Origin: Nocardioides baculatus
GTDB lineage: Bacteria; Actinomycetota; Actinomycetes; Propionibacteriales; Nocardioidaceae
DNA length: 64,000 bases
Direction: 5' to 3'
Assembly: GCF_016735675.1 (NCBI RefSeq)
Contig: NZ_JAERSG010000003.1
Location: forward strand, 310,001-374,000
A model generated the notes under the pieces. That model worked only from the letters and a program-made list of their open reading frames with translations. It made no database searches and was not told the origin of the DNA. Made by a program: the position numbers and the translations under genes. Shown here piece by piece: positions 15,420 through 24,517 of the stretch. The stretch's first letter is position 1. Each line of letters opens with the position of its first letter.

Positions 15420-17209
15420 GACGCCTCCGGGATGCCCGCGACCAGTCCGGCGATGCACACCGTCGACCGCGAGGTCGGGTCGTCCCTCGAGAACCGGATG
15501 CCGCGCACCTCGTCCTGCTCGGGCACCACGATCCAGACGTCGTTGGGGCCGACGCCGGTGCGGAAGCGGGTCGAGTAGGTGCCCGCCTCGACCTCCATCT
15601 CGGTGACCACGTCGGTGAAGTAGGAGACCCGCATCACGAACCGGCCGTCGAGCGCGCGGCGCATCCGCACGGTCCGCGGCGCCGAGGAGACGGCGTACCC
15701 GCATCCCTCGTCGGGTCCCGGCCGCATCGAGGTCGGCAGCAGGACGGTGACCGCCTCGAGCTCGCCGGACTCGGTGATCGTGCGCAGCCGCGGCGACGGC
15801 TCGTCGAACACCGGCGTCTCCGGGAGCGGCGCGAAGACCGACGAGGCCTGCGCCTCGTCCTCGAGCAGCGGCAGCAGGATGTCGGTGGGGACGTACTCGT
15901 CGAGGAGGACCTGCGACGGGTCGCGCGCCAGTCCCTCGCGGACGTTGGCCCAGTAGTCGCGGTCGTCGTCGTTCTGGAAGTGCGGCACCAGCGTCATCGT
16001 CCCGACGACGCACGCCACGAGCACCAGGGCCGTGGCGACCGTGGCGGACAGGAACCCGGCGGGCAGGTGCCAGCGCTGCGGCAGGCGTCGCTCGCGGGGT
16101 GGCGACGCGCGCAGCGCCAGGGCGACGGCGACGACCGCCGGCAGGACGAGGTCGGCGGAGTAGCGCGGGTCGTAGCCGAGGATCCGGCCGAACCCGGCCC
16201 GCCCGGCGAGCACGAGCGCGAGGTCGATCAGCACGTAGACCACGACGACGACCAGTGCCCAGCGAGCATCCGCGCGACCGCGCCGCAGCAGCACCGCGAC
16301 GACGAGCAGGACGAGCAGGCCGCTCACGACGCTCACCCAGATCGGCGGTATGACGGCGCCACCCTTGAGCTCGGCGAACCACGGACCGCCGACCATCCCG
16401 GGCAGCGCGTTCTCGAAGATGTAGGTGCCGGAGAGGGCGAGGTACTCGCGCGCCGGCGCGGTCCCCGCGTCGACCGTGGTGATCTGCACGTGGAGCCAGA
16501 GGTAGGCCGACATCCCGACCAGGTAGGCCAGCCACAGCGGCCAGAGTCGTCGGACGGTCTCGGTGAGTCGACGCCAGCCACGGGCGTCCGACATCGCGAC
16601 CGCCACCGTGGCCAGCAGCGGTGCGATCAGCACCGAGCGCTCGTGCCAGGCCAGCCCGACAGCGGTCGCGAGCAGGCACGTGCCGAGGTTGACCCAGCCA
16701 GAGCCGATCGAGAGCCGCTGGCGCACCAGGAACAGTGTCGCCACCAGCGCCATCAGCACGTGCGGCCACAGGCCCATCGACGCACTCCACCACAGCGTCG
16801 TCGCGAGGGTCAGCGGCGCCCACATGAGGAGCGCGAGCAGCGGGACCCGCGCCCACCTCCCCGGCAGCAGCCGGCTCAGGAGGTGCCAGGCGACGACACC
16901 GGACGCGAGCTGGACGCCGAGGATCATCAGGCTGATCGTCGGCCAGTCGAAGGGCAGGTGGTGGGCGACCAGCCAGTAGGTCGCGTGCTGCAGTGGCATC
17001 ACGTGGCCGGCGACCGGCTCCATCAGGTAGGACCACGACCACGGATCGACGTCGAGCGCGCGAGTGGTCAGGTAGTAGTCGTCCTGGTTGAAGAAGGACC
17101 CGTTCAGGAGCACCCCGCGCCAGAACGCCGTGACCACGAGCACGGCCAGGGCGCTGAGGCCGGCAGGTCCGCGCCACGGGCTCCCGGTGCGTACGACGTC
17201 GGCGCTCAT
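15416..17209 (-). CDS. GT-C-like polytopic membrane protein
   Basis: A 597-residue protein with about eleven membrane segments followed by a soluble C-terminal domain of about 200 residues. The first extracytoplasmic loop has SFFNQDDYYLTTRAL, an acidic pair in the position used for metal/lipid-phosphate contact in GT-C glycosyltransferases, then GHVMPLQHATYWLV. The same arrangement (WFADDWIYLY, then NSHLMPGQFLVVWL) is found in the divergently transcribed protein at 21404, and the two share a similar C-terminal soluble region ending in a Cys-containing strand, so they look paralogous. Coupled by ATGA to the AftD-like gene upstream and by GTGA to the gene at 13701. Sugar and acceptor are unknown. 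Confidence 0.78.
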   Translation of the reverse strand: MSADVVRTGSPWRGPAGLSALAVLVVTAFWRGVLLNGSFFNQDDYYLTTRALDVDPWSWSYLMEPVAGHVMPLQHATYWLVAHHLPFDWPTISLMILGVQLASGVVAWHLLSRLLPGRWARVPLLALLMWAPLTLATTLWWSASMGLWPHVLMALVATLFLVRQRLSIGSGWVNLGTCLLATAVGLAWHERSVLIAPLLATVAVAMSDARGWRRLTETVRRLWPLWLAYLVGMSAYLWLHVQITTVDAGTAPAREYLALSGTYIFENALPGMVGGPWFAELKGGAVIPPIWVSVVSGLLVLLVVAVLLRRGRADARWALVVVVVYVLIDLALVLAGRAGFGRILGYDPRYSADLVLPAVVAVALALRASPPRERRLPQRWHLPAGFLSATVATALVLVACVVGTMTLVPHFQNDDDRDYWANVREGLARDPSQVLLDEYVPTDILLPLLEDEAQASSVFAPLPETPVFDEPSPRLRTITESGELEAVTVLLPTSMRPGPDEGCGYAVSSAPRTVRMRRALDGRFVMRVSYFTDVVTEMEVEAGTYSTRFRTGVGPNDVWIVVPEQDEVRGIRFSRDDPTSRSTVCIAGLVAGIPEAS

Positions 17210-20200
17210 GCCGCCTCCTCCGTGCGGGACTCACCCGGCGAGAGACCGCGCAGGGCGAGGGCCAGGGCGAGGCCGACTCCCGCGACAGCCAGGCCGTCGG
17301 CGACCGAGCCGGGGACCGGGAGGGGCCACGCGTCGAGCACTCCCGACGCCACGACGAGCACGACCGCCAGCAGCACGAGGCGCGAGAGGTCGCGGCGCAG
17401 CCAGGCCGCGCCGACGACGAACGCGGCGGCCGCCACCCATCCCATCGTCGCGACGACGGCCACCAGGGCGATCGCGACCACGGGGAGGCGAGCCGCCGAA
17501 GCCGCCGGCCAGTCGCGCCATGCCGACGCGGAGGCTGCCGACGCGCGGAGGGGTCCGGACCCGGACCGCCGGGTGACGAGCAGGACGAGCCCGGCGAGCA
17601 GGAGCAGGCCCGACACCACGAGCCCGGCGACGAGCACGGCGGTGTAGGTCGCCTGGGGCGCGAACCGCATGGTCAGGGTGCCGCCCGTGCCCTCCGGCAC
17701 GATCCACGCCTGCTGCCAGCCGTCGACGCGGATCGGCTCGACGCGGCGTCCGTCGAGGTCGGCCTCCCAGCCCGTGTTGAAGTTCCACGGGACCGACACC
17801 ACGGCCTCGGGCCCGCTCGCGACGGAGGCGACGACGTGGCTGTCGTCCTCGCTGTCGATCTCGACGGCACGCGAGCCGGGTTCGGCGGTGGTGGTCGGGC
17901 GGCCGGACACTGCGACGACCTCGAACTCTGCGGTGGGGACGGTGGAGATCAGTGCGCGCCCCTCGTCCAGCGTCGTCACCGGGACCGCGGCGTCGTCCGA
18001 CTTCTTCCGACAGGTGCTGAGCTTCATCGGCGCGCCGCTCAGCACGTCGCCGAGGGTGCCGTCGACCCTCGTCTGCCTGGCCCGTCCGGCGACGACCACC
18101 TGCGGGCCGAGACCGCACACCGTGCCGGTGGGCAGGTCGGGGTCGAACGGGCGGACGATGCCGCCGCCGTCGAGGTCGATCTGCGGCACCGACACGACCC
18201 CGTCGGGCTCGTCCTTGACGAACGAGATCTCGAGCTGGGTCACCTTCATCGGCCTGGGCAGCTTCGTCAGCTCCCCGGTCACGGTCAGCCGCTCGATCCG
18301 GTCCGCGCCCCGGAGCACGATGCGGGTGTAGCCGGGGTTGACCGCCGGCCCCAGCGGGAGGCGTACGCCGGTGATGCGCCGCTCGACACCCCAGGTGAAG
18401 AACAGCGTGGGCTGCGTGTCGCTCGGCGAGCTCATCCACGTGGTGTCGGCGCGGTCGTCGTAGGCGAACCGGCTCGCGACCAGGGGGTCGTCACCGTAGA
18501 TCGACGTGGCGCCGACCTGCTGCTCGGAGAGGAAGGGCTCGAGGAGCTGGGCGGTCGCGCGGGAGGCCCGGGCCACCACGAGCCCCTCGAGCTGGAGGTC
18601 GGTGGGCGCCGACACCTCGACGCTGCGCCGGAGGCCCCGGGGCTCCTCGCTGTTGCGGATCCGCGCCGTGCTGCAGTCGGGCAGGTTGCCCGTCGAGCGG
18701 CACGCGCGGGTGCCGCTGTCGCCGGTGAGGAGCAGGCCGTCGCCGGGGTCGAGCGGCTCCGGCAGCACGAGGACCCGCTGCAGCGAGCGCCCGTCGATGG
18801 TGATGTCGGTGATCGCGAGCTGGTTGCGCTCGGCGAGCGTCGAGGCGGCCGTCACCCGCACCTCGACCCAGTCGACCCGCTCCCCCGACAGCGACGCCGT
18901 GACCCGCGCCCCCGTCGGGTTGGTCGGGAGCGACGTGGTCTCCGCGGACGTGCGGACCTGCAACCGGCGGATCGGCGCCATCGCCGCGTCGTCCATGACC
19001 GGCAGCACGCTCACCTGGCGTACGGCACGCGGGCTCGGGAACCGGACGCGCAGCCACTGCTCGCGCGCCTTGCCGGCCAGGGAGGAGACCCACCGGGTGT
19101 CCGGGTCGCCGTCGAAGGCGGCCGCCGGACCTGCCTGCGGTACGACGGACCCGTAGGCGTCGGCGTACCCCTGCGAGCTGGACGCGCGCACCTCCACGCC
19201 GTCCTCGAAGCGCGCGACGACCTGCGCGCTGCCGGGCGTGACCGGGTAGTCGGGCACCGAGCGCTGGAGCCGGTAGGGCTCGTCGGCCTCGAGGACCGTG
19301 GACAGCGGCTCCTCGACGCGGCCGAAGGCGCGCTCGCGGCGCTGGTTGGTGTCCGTCACGAGGGTGGCGTCGTCGGACCACCCGGGCTCTCCGAGGTTCA
19401 CCGTGCTCACGTCGGGGTCGACGAGGCCGGTGTCCAGGAGGGACAGCCACGCCTCGGGGGCGCCCGCGACGGTCTGGACGTCGGAGGTGGGCGTGGACCT
19501 GATGCGCGGCACCCGGTCGGGCACGGCGTAGATCTCGATCTCGCGACCCCCGTCGGCGAACTCGCCGAAGGTCGCCACCTCCTGGAACCCCGCCGTCGCC
19601 AGCGACTGGGCCGCACCCGCAGGTGGCGGGGAGTCGGTGAAGCCGCGGGTCAGGTCGCGTCGCACGAGGACGTAGCCGACGCCGGCTCGCGCCAGCTGCG
19701 GACCCAGCGCCCGGCCGGCCTCGCCCTGCGAGACGAGCCGGTCGATCGCCGACAGCACCCGGATCGACTGGCCGGGGATGATCGGCACCTGGCTGCGCGT
19801 CGTCCACCTCACGCCCTCGCCGAGCGCGTGCATCGGCTCGTCGTAGGTCCAGCCCCACTGCTGGAGCGCGAAGCCCGACCCGGGCACCACCAGTGTGGTC
19901 GTCCCGTCCTGGCGCTGCTCGAGGAAGTCGTAGGCCTGCTGCCACGCCTCGGGGACCTCGTCCCACCCGGGCGTGCGCGCGTCGTTGACGAGGAAGGGCT
20001 GGCCCAGCACGAGGACCAGGATCCCGGCGAGGCCCTGCACGAGCGCCGGCCGGAGGACGGGGAGCCGGCGGCGAGCCACCAGCACCGAGGCCTCGGCGAC
20101 GGCCGACGCGAAACCCATGGCCACGGCGAACCGCACGGTGGGGTCCACCTTGTGCACGTTGCGGAAGACCTGCAGCGGACCCTCGAGGGCGTCGAGGAAG

Positions 20201-21261
20201 AAGCCCGAGAGCGGGCTGCCCTCCCAGCCGCCGTGGGCGATGGTGAGCGCGGCGAGGCCGATCCCGAGCCCGGCGACGAGCGGCACGCGCATGGTGTCGC
20301 GGTAGCGGACCAGGCCGAGCAGGCCGATGGCGGTGACGACGGCGGCGACCAGGATGAGGGCCGGCTCGACGACGTAGGCGTGCGCGGCCGGCCACCAGCC
20401 GCGGCCACCGGTCGTGATGAAGGCGACCCAGTGGGAGGCGCCCCGCAGCGCCTCGGACCAGCCGATCACCCCCGTCGTGTTGCTCGCGCTCTCGACGTAC
20501 TCGTAGAACGGAGGGCTGAACCGGCCCAGCGTGAGCAGGGGCAGCAGCCACCACGTGCACGCCAGGGCCATCGCGCCCGACCACCACACGAGGAAGCGGA
20601 GCGGCACCAGTCGTCGCCAGGTCGCCCACACGGCGATCAGCAGCGGCATCGGCAGCGAGCCGATCACCTCGACCGCGTTGACCCCGCCCATGCAGACCAC
20701 TGCCGCGCCGCTGAGCACGGCAGCACGCACCGGACCGAGGGCACCTCGCGCGCAGAGCAGGATCGGGAGCACGACCCACGGCAGCACCGCACCCGGCAGG
20801 GTCTCAGCGCTGATCACCCCGACCGTGCCCAGCAGGCGCGGGCTGAACGTGTAGACCAGGCCGGCCAGCGAGGCCGGCCCGCTGTCGAAGCCGAGTGCGC
20901 GGGCGCACCGCCGCGCGCCCTCGTACGCCACCAGCAGCACGACCGCGCACCAGAGTCGCTGACCGAGCCAGGTCGGCATCCCCGACAGCTCCACCAGCAC
21001 GAAGAAGGGGCCTTGCGGCCACAGGTAGCCGTAGGCCTGGTTGAGCAGCTCGCCGAAGTTGGTGGTGCCGTGCCACAGGCTGAAGCCGCCGGCGAGGAAC
21101 GACGTCGGTCGCTCCGCCAGCTCGACGCGCGTGTCGAGCGTGGTCCGCCCGACCTGCTGGACCAGCGAGAAGAAGACGATCAGCGCGTACGCCGCCCAGT
21201 CGGCGGGGCCGGGTCGGGTCGGGTGGCGCGTGCTGACCGACGTTGCCACGAAACCCTGCAC
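17206..21261 (-). CDS. AftD-like (DUF3367) giant membrane glycosyltransferase with discoidin domains
   Basis: A 1351-residue protein with the organisation of alpha-(1->3)-arabinofuranosyltransferase AftD. An N-terminal GT-C membrane core of about 430 residues (starting WAAYALIVFFSLVQQ, with SLWHGTTNFGELLNQAYGY in the first loop and LAGLVYTFSPRLLGTVGV later) is followed by a very large extracytoplasmic region. That region holds two discoidin/F5-8C-like carbohydrate-binding stretches (about residues 655-760, with FDGDPDTRWVSSLAG, and about 910-1000, with DDRADTTWMSSPS). C-terminal membrane segments end the protein (TAVLVAGLVVSGLLLLAGLVLL and others). Founding member of the operon running to 11502. 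Sugar specificity in an organism without a mycolyl-arabinogalactan wall is uncertain, so I give no symbol. The ATG could be replaced by a GTG a few codons downstream. Confidence 0.85.
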   Translation of the reverse strand: MQGFVATSVSTRHPTRPGPADWAAYALIVFFSLVQQVGRTTLDTRVELAERPTSFLAGGFSLWHGTTNFGELLNQAYGYLWPQGPFFVLVELSGMPTWLGQRLWCAVVLLVAYEGARRCARALGFDSGPASLAGLVYTFSPRLLGTVGVISAETLPGAVLPWVVLPILLCARGALGPVRAAVLSGAAVVCMGGVNAVEVIGSLPMPLLIAVWATWRRLVPLRFLVWWSGAMALACTWWLLPLLTLGRFSPPFYEYVESASNTTGVIGWSEALRGASHWVAFITTGGRGWWPAAHAYVVEPALILVAAVVTAIGLLGLVRYRDTMRVPLVAGLGIGLAALTIAHGGWEGSPLSGFFLDALEGPLQVFRNVHKVDPTVRFAVAMGFASAVAEASVLVARRRLPVLRPALVQGLAGILVLVLGQPFLVNDARTPGWDEVPEAWQQAYDFLEQRQDGTTTLVVPGSGFALQQWGWTYDEPMHALGEGVRWTTRSQVPIIPGQSIRVLSAIDRLVSQGEAGRALGPQLARAGVGYVLVRRDLTRGFTDSPPPAGAAQSLATAGFQEVATFGEFADGGREIEIYAVPDRVPRIRSTPTSDVQTVAGAPEAWLSLLDTGLVDPDVSTVNLGEPGWSDDATLVTDTNQRRERAFGRVEEPLSTVLEADEPYRLQRSVPDYPVTPGSAQVVARFEDGVEVRASSSQGYADAYGSVVPQAGPAAAFDGDPDTRWVSSLAGKAREQWLRVRFPSPRAVRQVSVLPVMDDAAMAPIRRLQVRTSAETTSLPTNPTGARVTASLSGERVDWVEVRVTAASTLAERNQLAITDITIDGRSLQRVLVLPEPLDPGDGLLLTGDSGTRACRSTGNLPDCSTARIRNSEEPRGLRRSVEVSAPTDLQLEGLVVARASRATAQLLEPFLSEQQVGATSIYGDDPLVASRFAYDDRADTTWMSSPSDTQPTLFFTWGVERRITGVRLPLGPAVNPGYTRIVLRGADRIERLTVTGELTKLPRPMKVTQLEISFVKDEPDGVVSVPQIDLDGGGIVRPFDPDLPTGTVCGLGPQVVVAGRARQTRVDGTLGDVLSGAPMKLSTCRKKSDDAAVPVTTLDEGRALISTVPTAEFEVVAVSGRPTTTAEPGSRAVEIDSEDDSHVVASVASGPEAVVSVPWNFNTGWEADLDGRRVEPIRVDGWQQAWIVPEGTGGTLTMRFAPQATYTAVLVAGLVVSGLLLLAGLVLLVTRRSGSGPLRASAASASAWRDWPAASAARLPVVAIALVAVVATMGWVAAAAFVVGAAWLRRDLSRLVLLAVVLVVASGVLDAWPLPVPGSVADGLAVAGVGLALALALRGLSPGESRTEEAA

Positions 21262-21403
21262 TACTCCCCTGCGTTCCCCACGGACGACCGACGGACGCCG
21301 ATGCTATCCCGACTCCGTCGTGGCCATAGCGTCCTGCCGCACCCGGTCGTTCCTCTAGAGTGTCCGCCGAGCCAGCCATATCCACAGCCGTACCTGGAGT
21401 GAC

Positions 21404-23263
21404 GTGACCAGCAGCAGCGCGCCACCCGGTGGTCGCACGGAGCAACCGCTCAGCATGTTCCGGGTGGGCCTCCTCATCCTGGTGGTGGCCACGGCCGCCT
21501 GGCGCTGGTGGACGATCTCGCACTGGTCGTGGTTCGCCGACGACTGGATCTACCTCTACGAGACGCAGGAGCAGGGTTTCCTCGCCTACGTCTTCCAGGG
21601 CTACAACAGTCACCTGATGCCGGGACAGTTCCTCGTCGTCTGGCTGATCACGTCGGTGCAGCCTCTGGGCTTCGGTCTCGCCGCCGGCGTGCTGACCGCG
21701 TTCGCGGTCGCCTCGGTCATCGCGTGGGCGGCCGCGCTGCGCGAGATCTTCGGGGAGAAGGTCCAGCTGCTGCTGCCGCTCCTCCTCATCGCGCTGTCCC
21801 CGCTGCTGCTGATGCCGACCGTCTGGTTCGCATCAGGGGTGCAGGTGCTGCCGCTGCAGCTCTTCATGGGACTGAGCGTGCTCTTCACCGCGCGCTACGC
21901 CTTGCGCGGGCACCGCCGCAGCGACGCGGTCTGGCTCCTCGTCAGCTTCGCCGCCGGGCTGTTCTTCTGGGAGAAGGCGCTCCTGGTGATGATCCCGGTG
22001 GCGTTCGTCGGCTACCTCCTGGTCGAGGGCGCACCGGTCGCCCGGCTCCGGCGGCTCGTCCCGGTGCTCGCCGCGCCGACCGTCCTCGCGGCGGTCTACA
22101 CGGTCGTCTACCTGACCACGCGACGCTCCGGCGCGATCGGCATCCAGACCACGCAGTTCGCGCCCCGCTCCTTCGACGAGTGGTGGGAGTTCATGACGGC
22201 GAGCATGCGCAACATCGGCCTGACGACGATCGCCGGCGGGCCGTTCGAGACGATGCAGGACGCGTGGGACAACTACGTGCCGATCTCCTCGGCGCTCGCC
22301 GCAAGCCTCGGGGTCGCGCTCGTCCTCTTCCTGGTCGTGTCGCTGGTCCTCCGGCGCGGCAGTGCGCTCGCGATCGCGATGACCGCGGTCTACCTGCTGG
22401 TCAGCTGGGGCCTGGTGCTCAGCAGCGACCGCTACGTCGACACGCTGCTGGTCGCCGCCGGCACCGGCCGCTACGCCACGGACATCCTGCCCGTGGCCGC
22501 GCTGACGTTGGCGTTCCTCACCGCCCAGACCCGCTCGGCCAACCAGACGTCGCAGGTGCGACGAGCCCCGTCCCCACGCGTGGTCGAGGGTGGCCGGCTG
22601 GTGATGCAGATGGTCGCGGCCTGCGTGGCACTCGCCATCGTGGTGATGAACGCCCTCGGCTGGGCCGCGGCGCGCGAGCAGTCGCCCCGCCCGTGGGTCG
22701 ACGCGATCGTGGCCGACAGCAAGCGCGCCGGTGACGCGACGCTCGTCAGCACACCTCCCCCGCCCACTGTCATCCACCCCGTGCTGTTCCTGGCCAACGC
22801 CCAGCTGCCGAAGATGTTGAAGCCGCTCGACCTGCCCCTGTCCTTCGACCGCCCGTCGCAGCAGCTGCTCGCAGCCGACGGCTCCGGACACCTCCGGGAG
22901 GCGGAGGTCGTCAACTACGCCGCGAAGAACAAGCCCACCGACAACCCGGACTGCGGATTCCTCGTGCGACCCGGCAGGACCACGCGGGTCCCGATGACCA
23001 TCGACCTCTACGGCTTCGCCTGGGCGGTGCGGCTCGACTACTTCGCCGAGCAGCCGACGAGCATCACCGTCAGCACCGACACCGTCGACGTCGACCTCGA
23101 CCTGCAGCAGGGCCTGCGACTCATGCAGTTCGGCGTCAACGACAGCATCTCCTCGTTCGAGGTCTCGGCGCCCGCCGACGCGAGCCCGGTGTGCGTCACC
23201 CAGGTCTTCGTCGGCAGCTTCGGCGCCTCCGACCGCTCGCCCTTCCAGGAGCCGGCGCAGTGA
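21404..23263 (+). CDS. GT-C-like polytopic membrane protein, paralogue of the 15416 gene product
   Basis: A 619-residue protein with about eleven membrane segments and a C-terminal extracytoplasmic domain (about residues 480-619). The first loop carries SWFADDWIYLYETQEQG, an acidic pair as in GT-C enzymes, followed by GYNSHLMPGQFLVVWL. This matches the pattern in the protein encoded at 15416-17209 on the other side of the AftD-like gene. The start is GTG with GGAG eight bases upstream. A possible -10-like tagagt lies about 46 bp before the start. The 142-bp gap to the divergent AftD-like gene probably holds both promoters. The stop overlaps the start of the flippase gene (GTGA at 23260-23263). 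Confidence 0.78.
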   Translation: MTSSSAPPGGRTEQPLSMFRVGLLILVVATAAWRWWTISHWSWFADDWIYLYETQEQGFLAYVFQGYNSHLMPGQFLVVWLITSVQPLGFGLAAGVLTAFAVASVIAWAAALREIFGEKVQLLLPLLLIALSPLLLMPTVWFASGVQVLPLQLFMGLSVLFTARYALRGHRRSDAVWLLVSFAAGLFFWEKALLVMIPVAFVGYLLVEGAPVARLRRLVPVLAAPTVLAAVYTVVYLTTRRSGAIGIQTTQFAPRSFDEWWEFMTASMRNIGLTTIAGGPFETMQDAWDNYVPISSALAASLGVALVLFLVVSLVLRRGSALAIAMTAVYLLVSWGLVLSSDRYVDTLLVAAGTGRYATDILPVAALTLAFLTAQTRSANQTSQVRRAPSPRVVEGGRLVMQMVAACVALAIVVMNALGWAAAREQSPRPWVDAIVADSKRAGDATLVSTPPPPTVIHPVLFLANAQLPKMLKPLDLPLSFDRPSQQLLAADGSGHLREAEVVNYAAKNKPTDNPDCGFLVRPGRTTRVPMTIDLYGFAWAVRLDYFAEQPTSITVSTDTVDVDLDLQQGLRLMQFGVNDSISSFEVSAPADASPVCVTQVFVGSFGASDRSPFQEPAQ

Positions 23264-24510
23264 GCGACGTGCCCGAGCGGCCCGTCGGCGCCGGCGGCGG
23301 CACGGTGGCCGTGGCGACCAGCGTCATGAACGTGTGCACCTACGGCTTCACCATCATCGCCGCGCGGCTCATGGGCCCGACCCAGTACGGCGCCTTCGTC
23401 GCCTGCCTCAGCCTGTTGATCGTGGTGCAGGTCGTCGCCCTGGCACTGCAGGCCACCGCCGCCCGGCGCATCGCGGTCGACCGCACCCACGTCGCAGCGG
23501 TCGAGCAGACGATCCTGGCCCTCAGCACCAAGGTCGCACTCGGCATCGGCCTGGTGCTCTGCCTGCTCGTCCCTGCGATCGACGCGCTGCTCAACCTCGA
23601 CGACCTCGGCGCGGCCGCGGTGGTCGCGCTCGCAGCGGTCCCGCTCACGCTCGCCGGCGGTCAGGCGGGGATCCTCCAGGGCGAACGCCGCTGGGGAGCG
23701 CTCTCGTGCTTCCTGCTGGCCCAGGGGGTTCCCCGCCTGGTGGTCGGCACCGCGATCATCCTGTGGCGGCCCACCGCGACGAGCGCCATCCTCGGCGTGG
23801 CGATCGGGTTCCTGTTCCCCGTCGCTGTCGGCTGGTGGTTGCTGCGGCATCGTCGGGTCCCGGAGGCCGGCGCGCCCGAGCACTCGGCGCGATCGATGCT
23901 CGTCGAGAGCGTCAGCAACGCGCAGGTCCTCCTGGCGTTCTTCGCGCTCTCCAGCGTCGACGTCGTGCTCGCCCGCCAGGTCCTGCCCGAGCACGAGGCC
24001 GGGCTCTACGCCGCGGGCCTGATCATGACCAAGGTCATGCTCTTCCTCCCCCAGTTCGTGGTCATCGTCGTGTTCCCCGACATGGCTGAGCGGGACAGCC
24101 GTCAGCGCGCTCTCGTGCGCAGTCTCCTCGCCATCGGGCTGGTGGGTGTCGTGGCAGTGGTGGCTGCGAGGCTCCTGTCGGGCGTGGCGATGATCTTCGT
24201 CGGCGGCGCGGAGTTCGCGGAGGTCGAGCACCTGCTGTGGCTCTTCGCCGTCCTCGGCACCCTGCTGGCGATGCTCCAGCTCCAGGTGTACGCCGTCGTG
24301 GCGCGGCAGGGGCGCCGCGCCGTCCTGCTCGTGTGGGGTGCGCTGGTGGCGCTCGTCGTCGTCGGCCTGCGGGCCGACTCGGTGGCCGGGCTCGTCACCG
24401 CGGCCGCCGTCGTCGACGGCGCGCTCCTGGTGATGCTGACGGTCGTCAGCCTGCGGATCGCCCGCCAGCCCGAGCCGGTCGACAGCGGGCCGCCCCCGGC
24501 ACAGCCGTGA
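23260..24510 (+). CDS. Wzx/MurJ-like polysaccharide flippase (MOP superfamily)
   Basis: A 416-residue, highly hydrophobic protein with about twelve membrane segments. The N-terminal pattern VAVATSVMNVCTYGFTIIAARLMGPTQYGAFVACLSLLIVV is typical of polysaccharide-biosynthesis flippases (the ARxLGPxxYG box). It would move a lipid-linked saccharide across the membrane so that the GT-C-type enzymes encoded nearby can use or extend it. Coupled by GTGA overlap to the GT-C-like gene at 21404, it therefore completes the glycan locus. It ends 7 bp before the convergent polA stop, with no terminator hairpin visible in that gap. Confidence 0.85.
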   Translation: MSDVPERPVGAGGGTVAVATSVMNVCTYGFTIIAARLMGPTQYGAFVACLSLLIVVQVVALALQATAARRIAVDRTHVAAVEQTILALSTKVALGIGLVLCLLVPAIDALLNLDDLGAAAVVALAAVPLTLAGGQAGILQGERRWGALSCFLLAQGVPRLVVGTAIILWRPTATSAILGVAIGFLFPVAVGWWLLRHRRVPEAGAPEHSARSMLVESVSNAQVLLAFFALSSVDVVLARQVLPEHEAGLYAAGLIMTKVMLFLPQFVVIVVFPDMAERDSRQRALVRSLLAIGLVGVVAVVAARLLSGVAMIFVGGAEFAEVEHLLWLFAVLGTLLAMLQLQVYAVVARQGRRAVLLVWGALVALVVVGLRADSVAGLVTAAAVVDGALLVMLTVVSLRIARQPEPVDSGPPPAQP

Positions 24511-24517
24511 CGCCGAC

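Noticed and set aside
17836..21402. Long plus-strand open frame opposite the AftD-like gene
   Set aside because: Antisense shadow: composition-biased translation without domains, while the minus strand encodes a coherent GT-C/discoidin protein.
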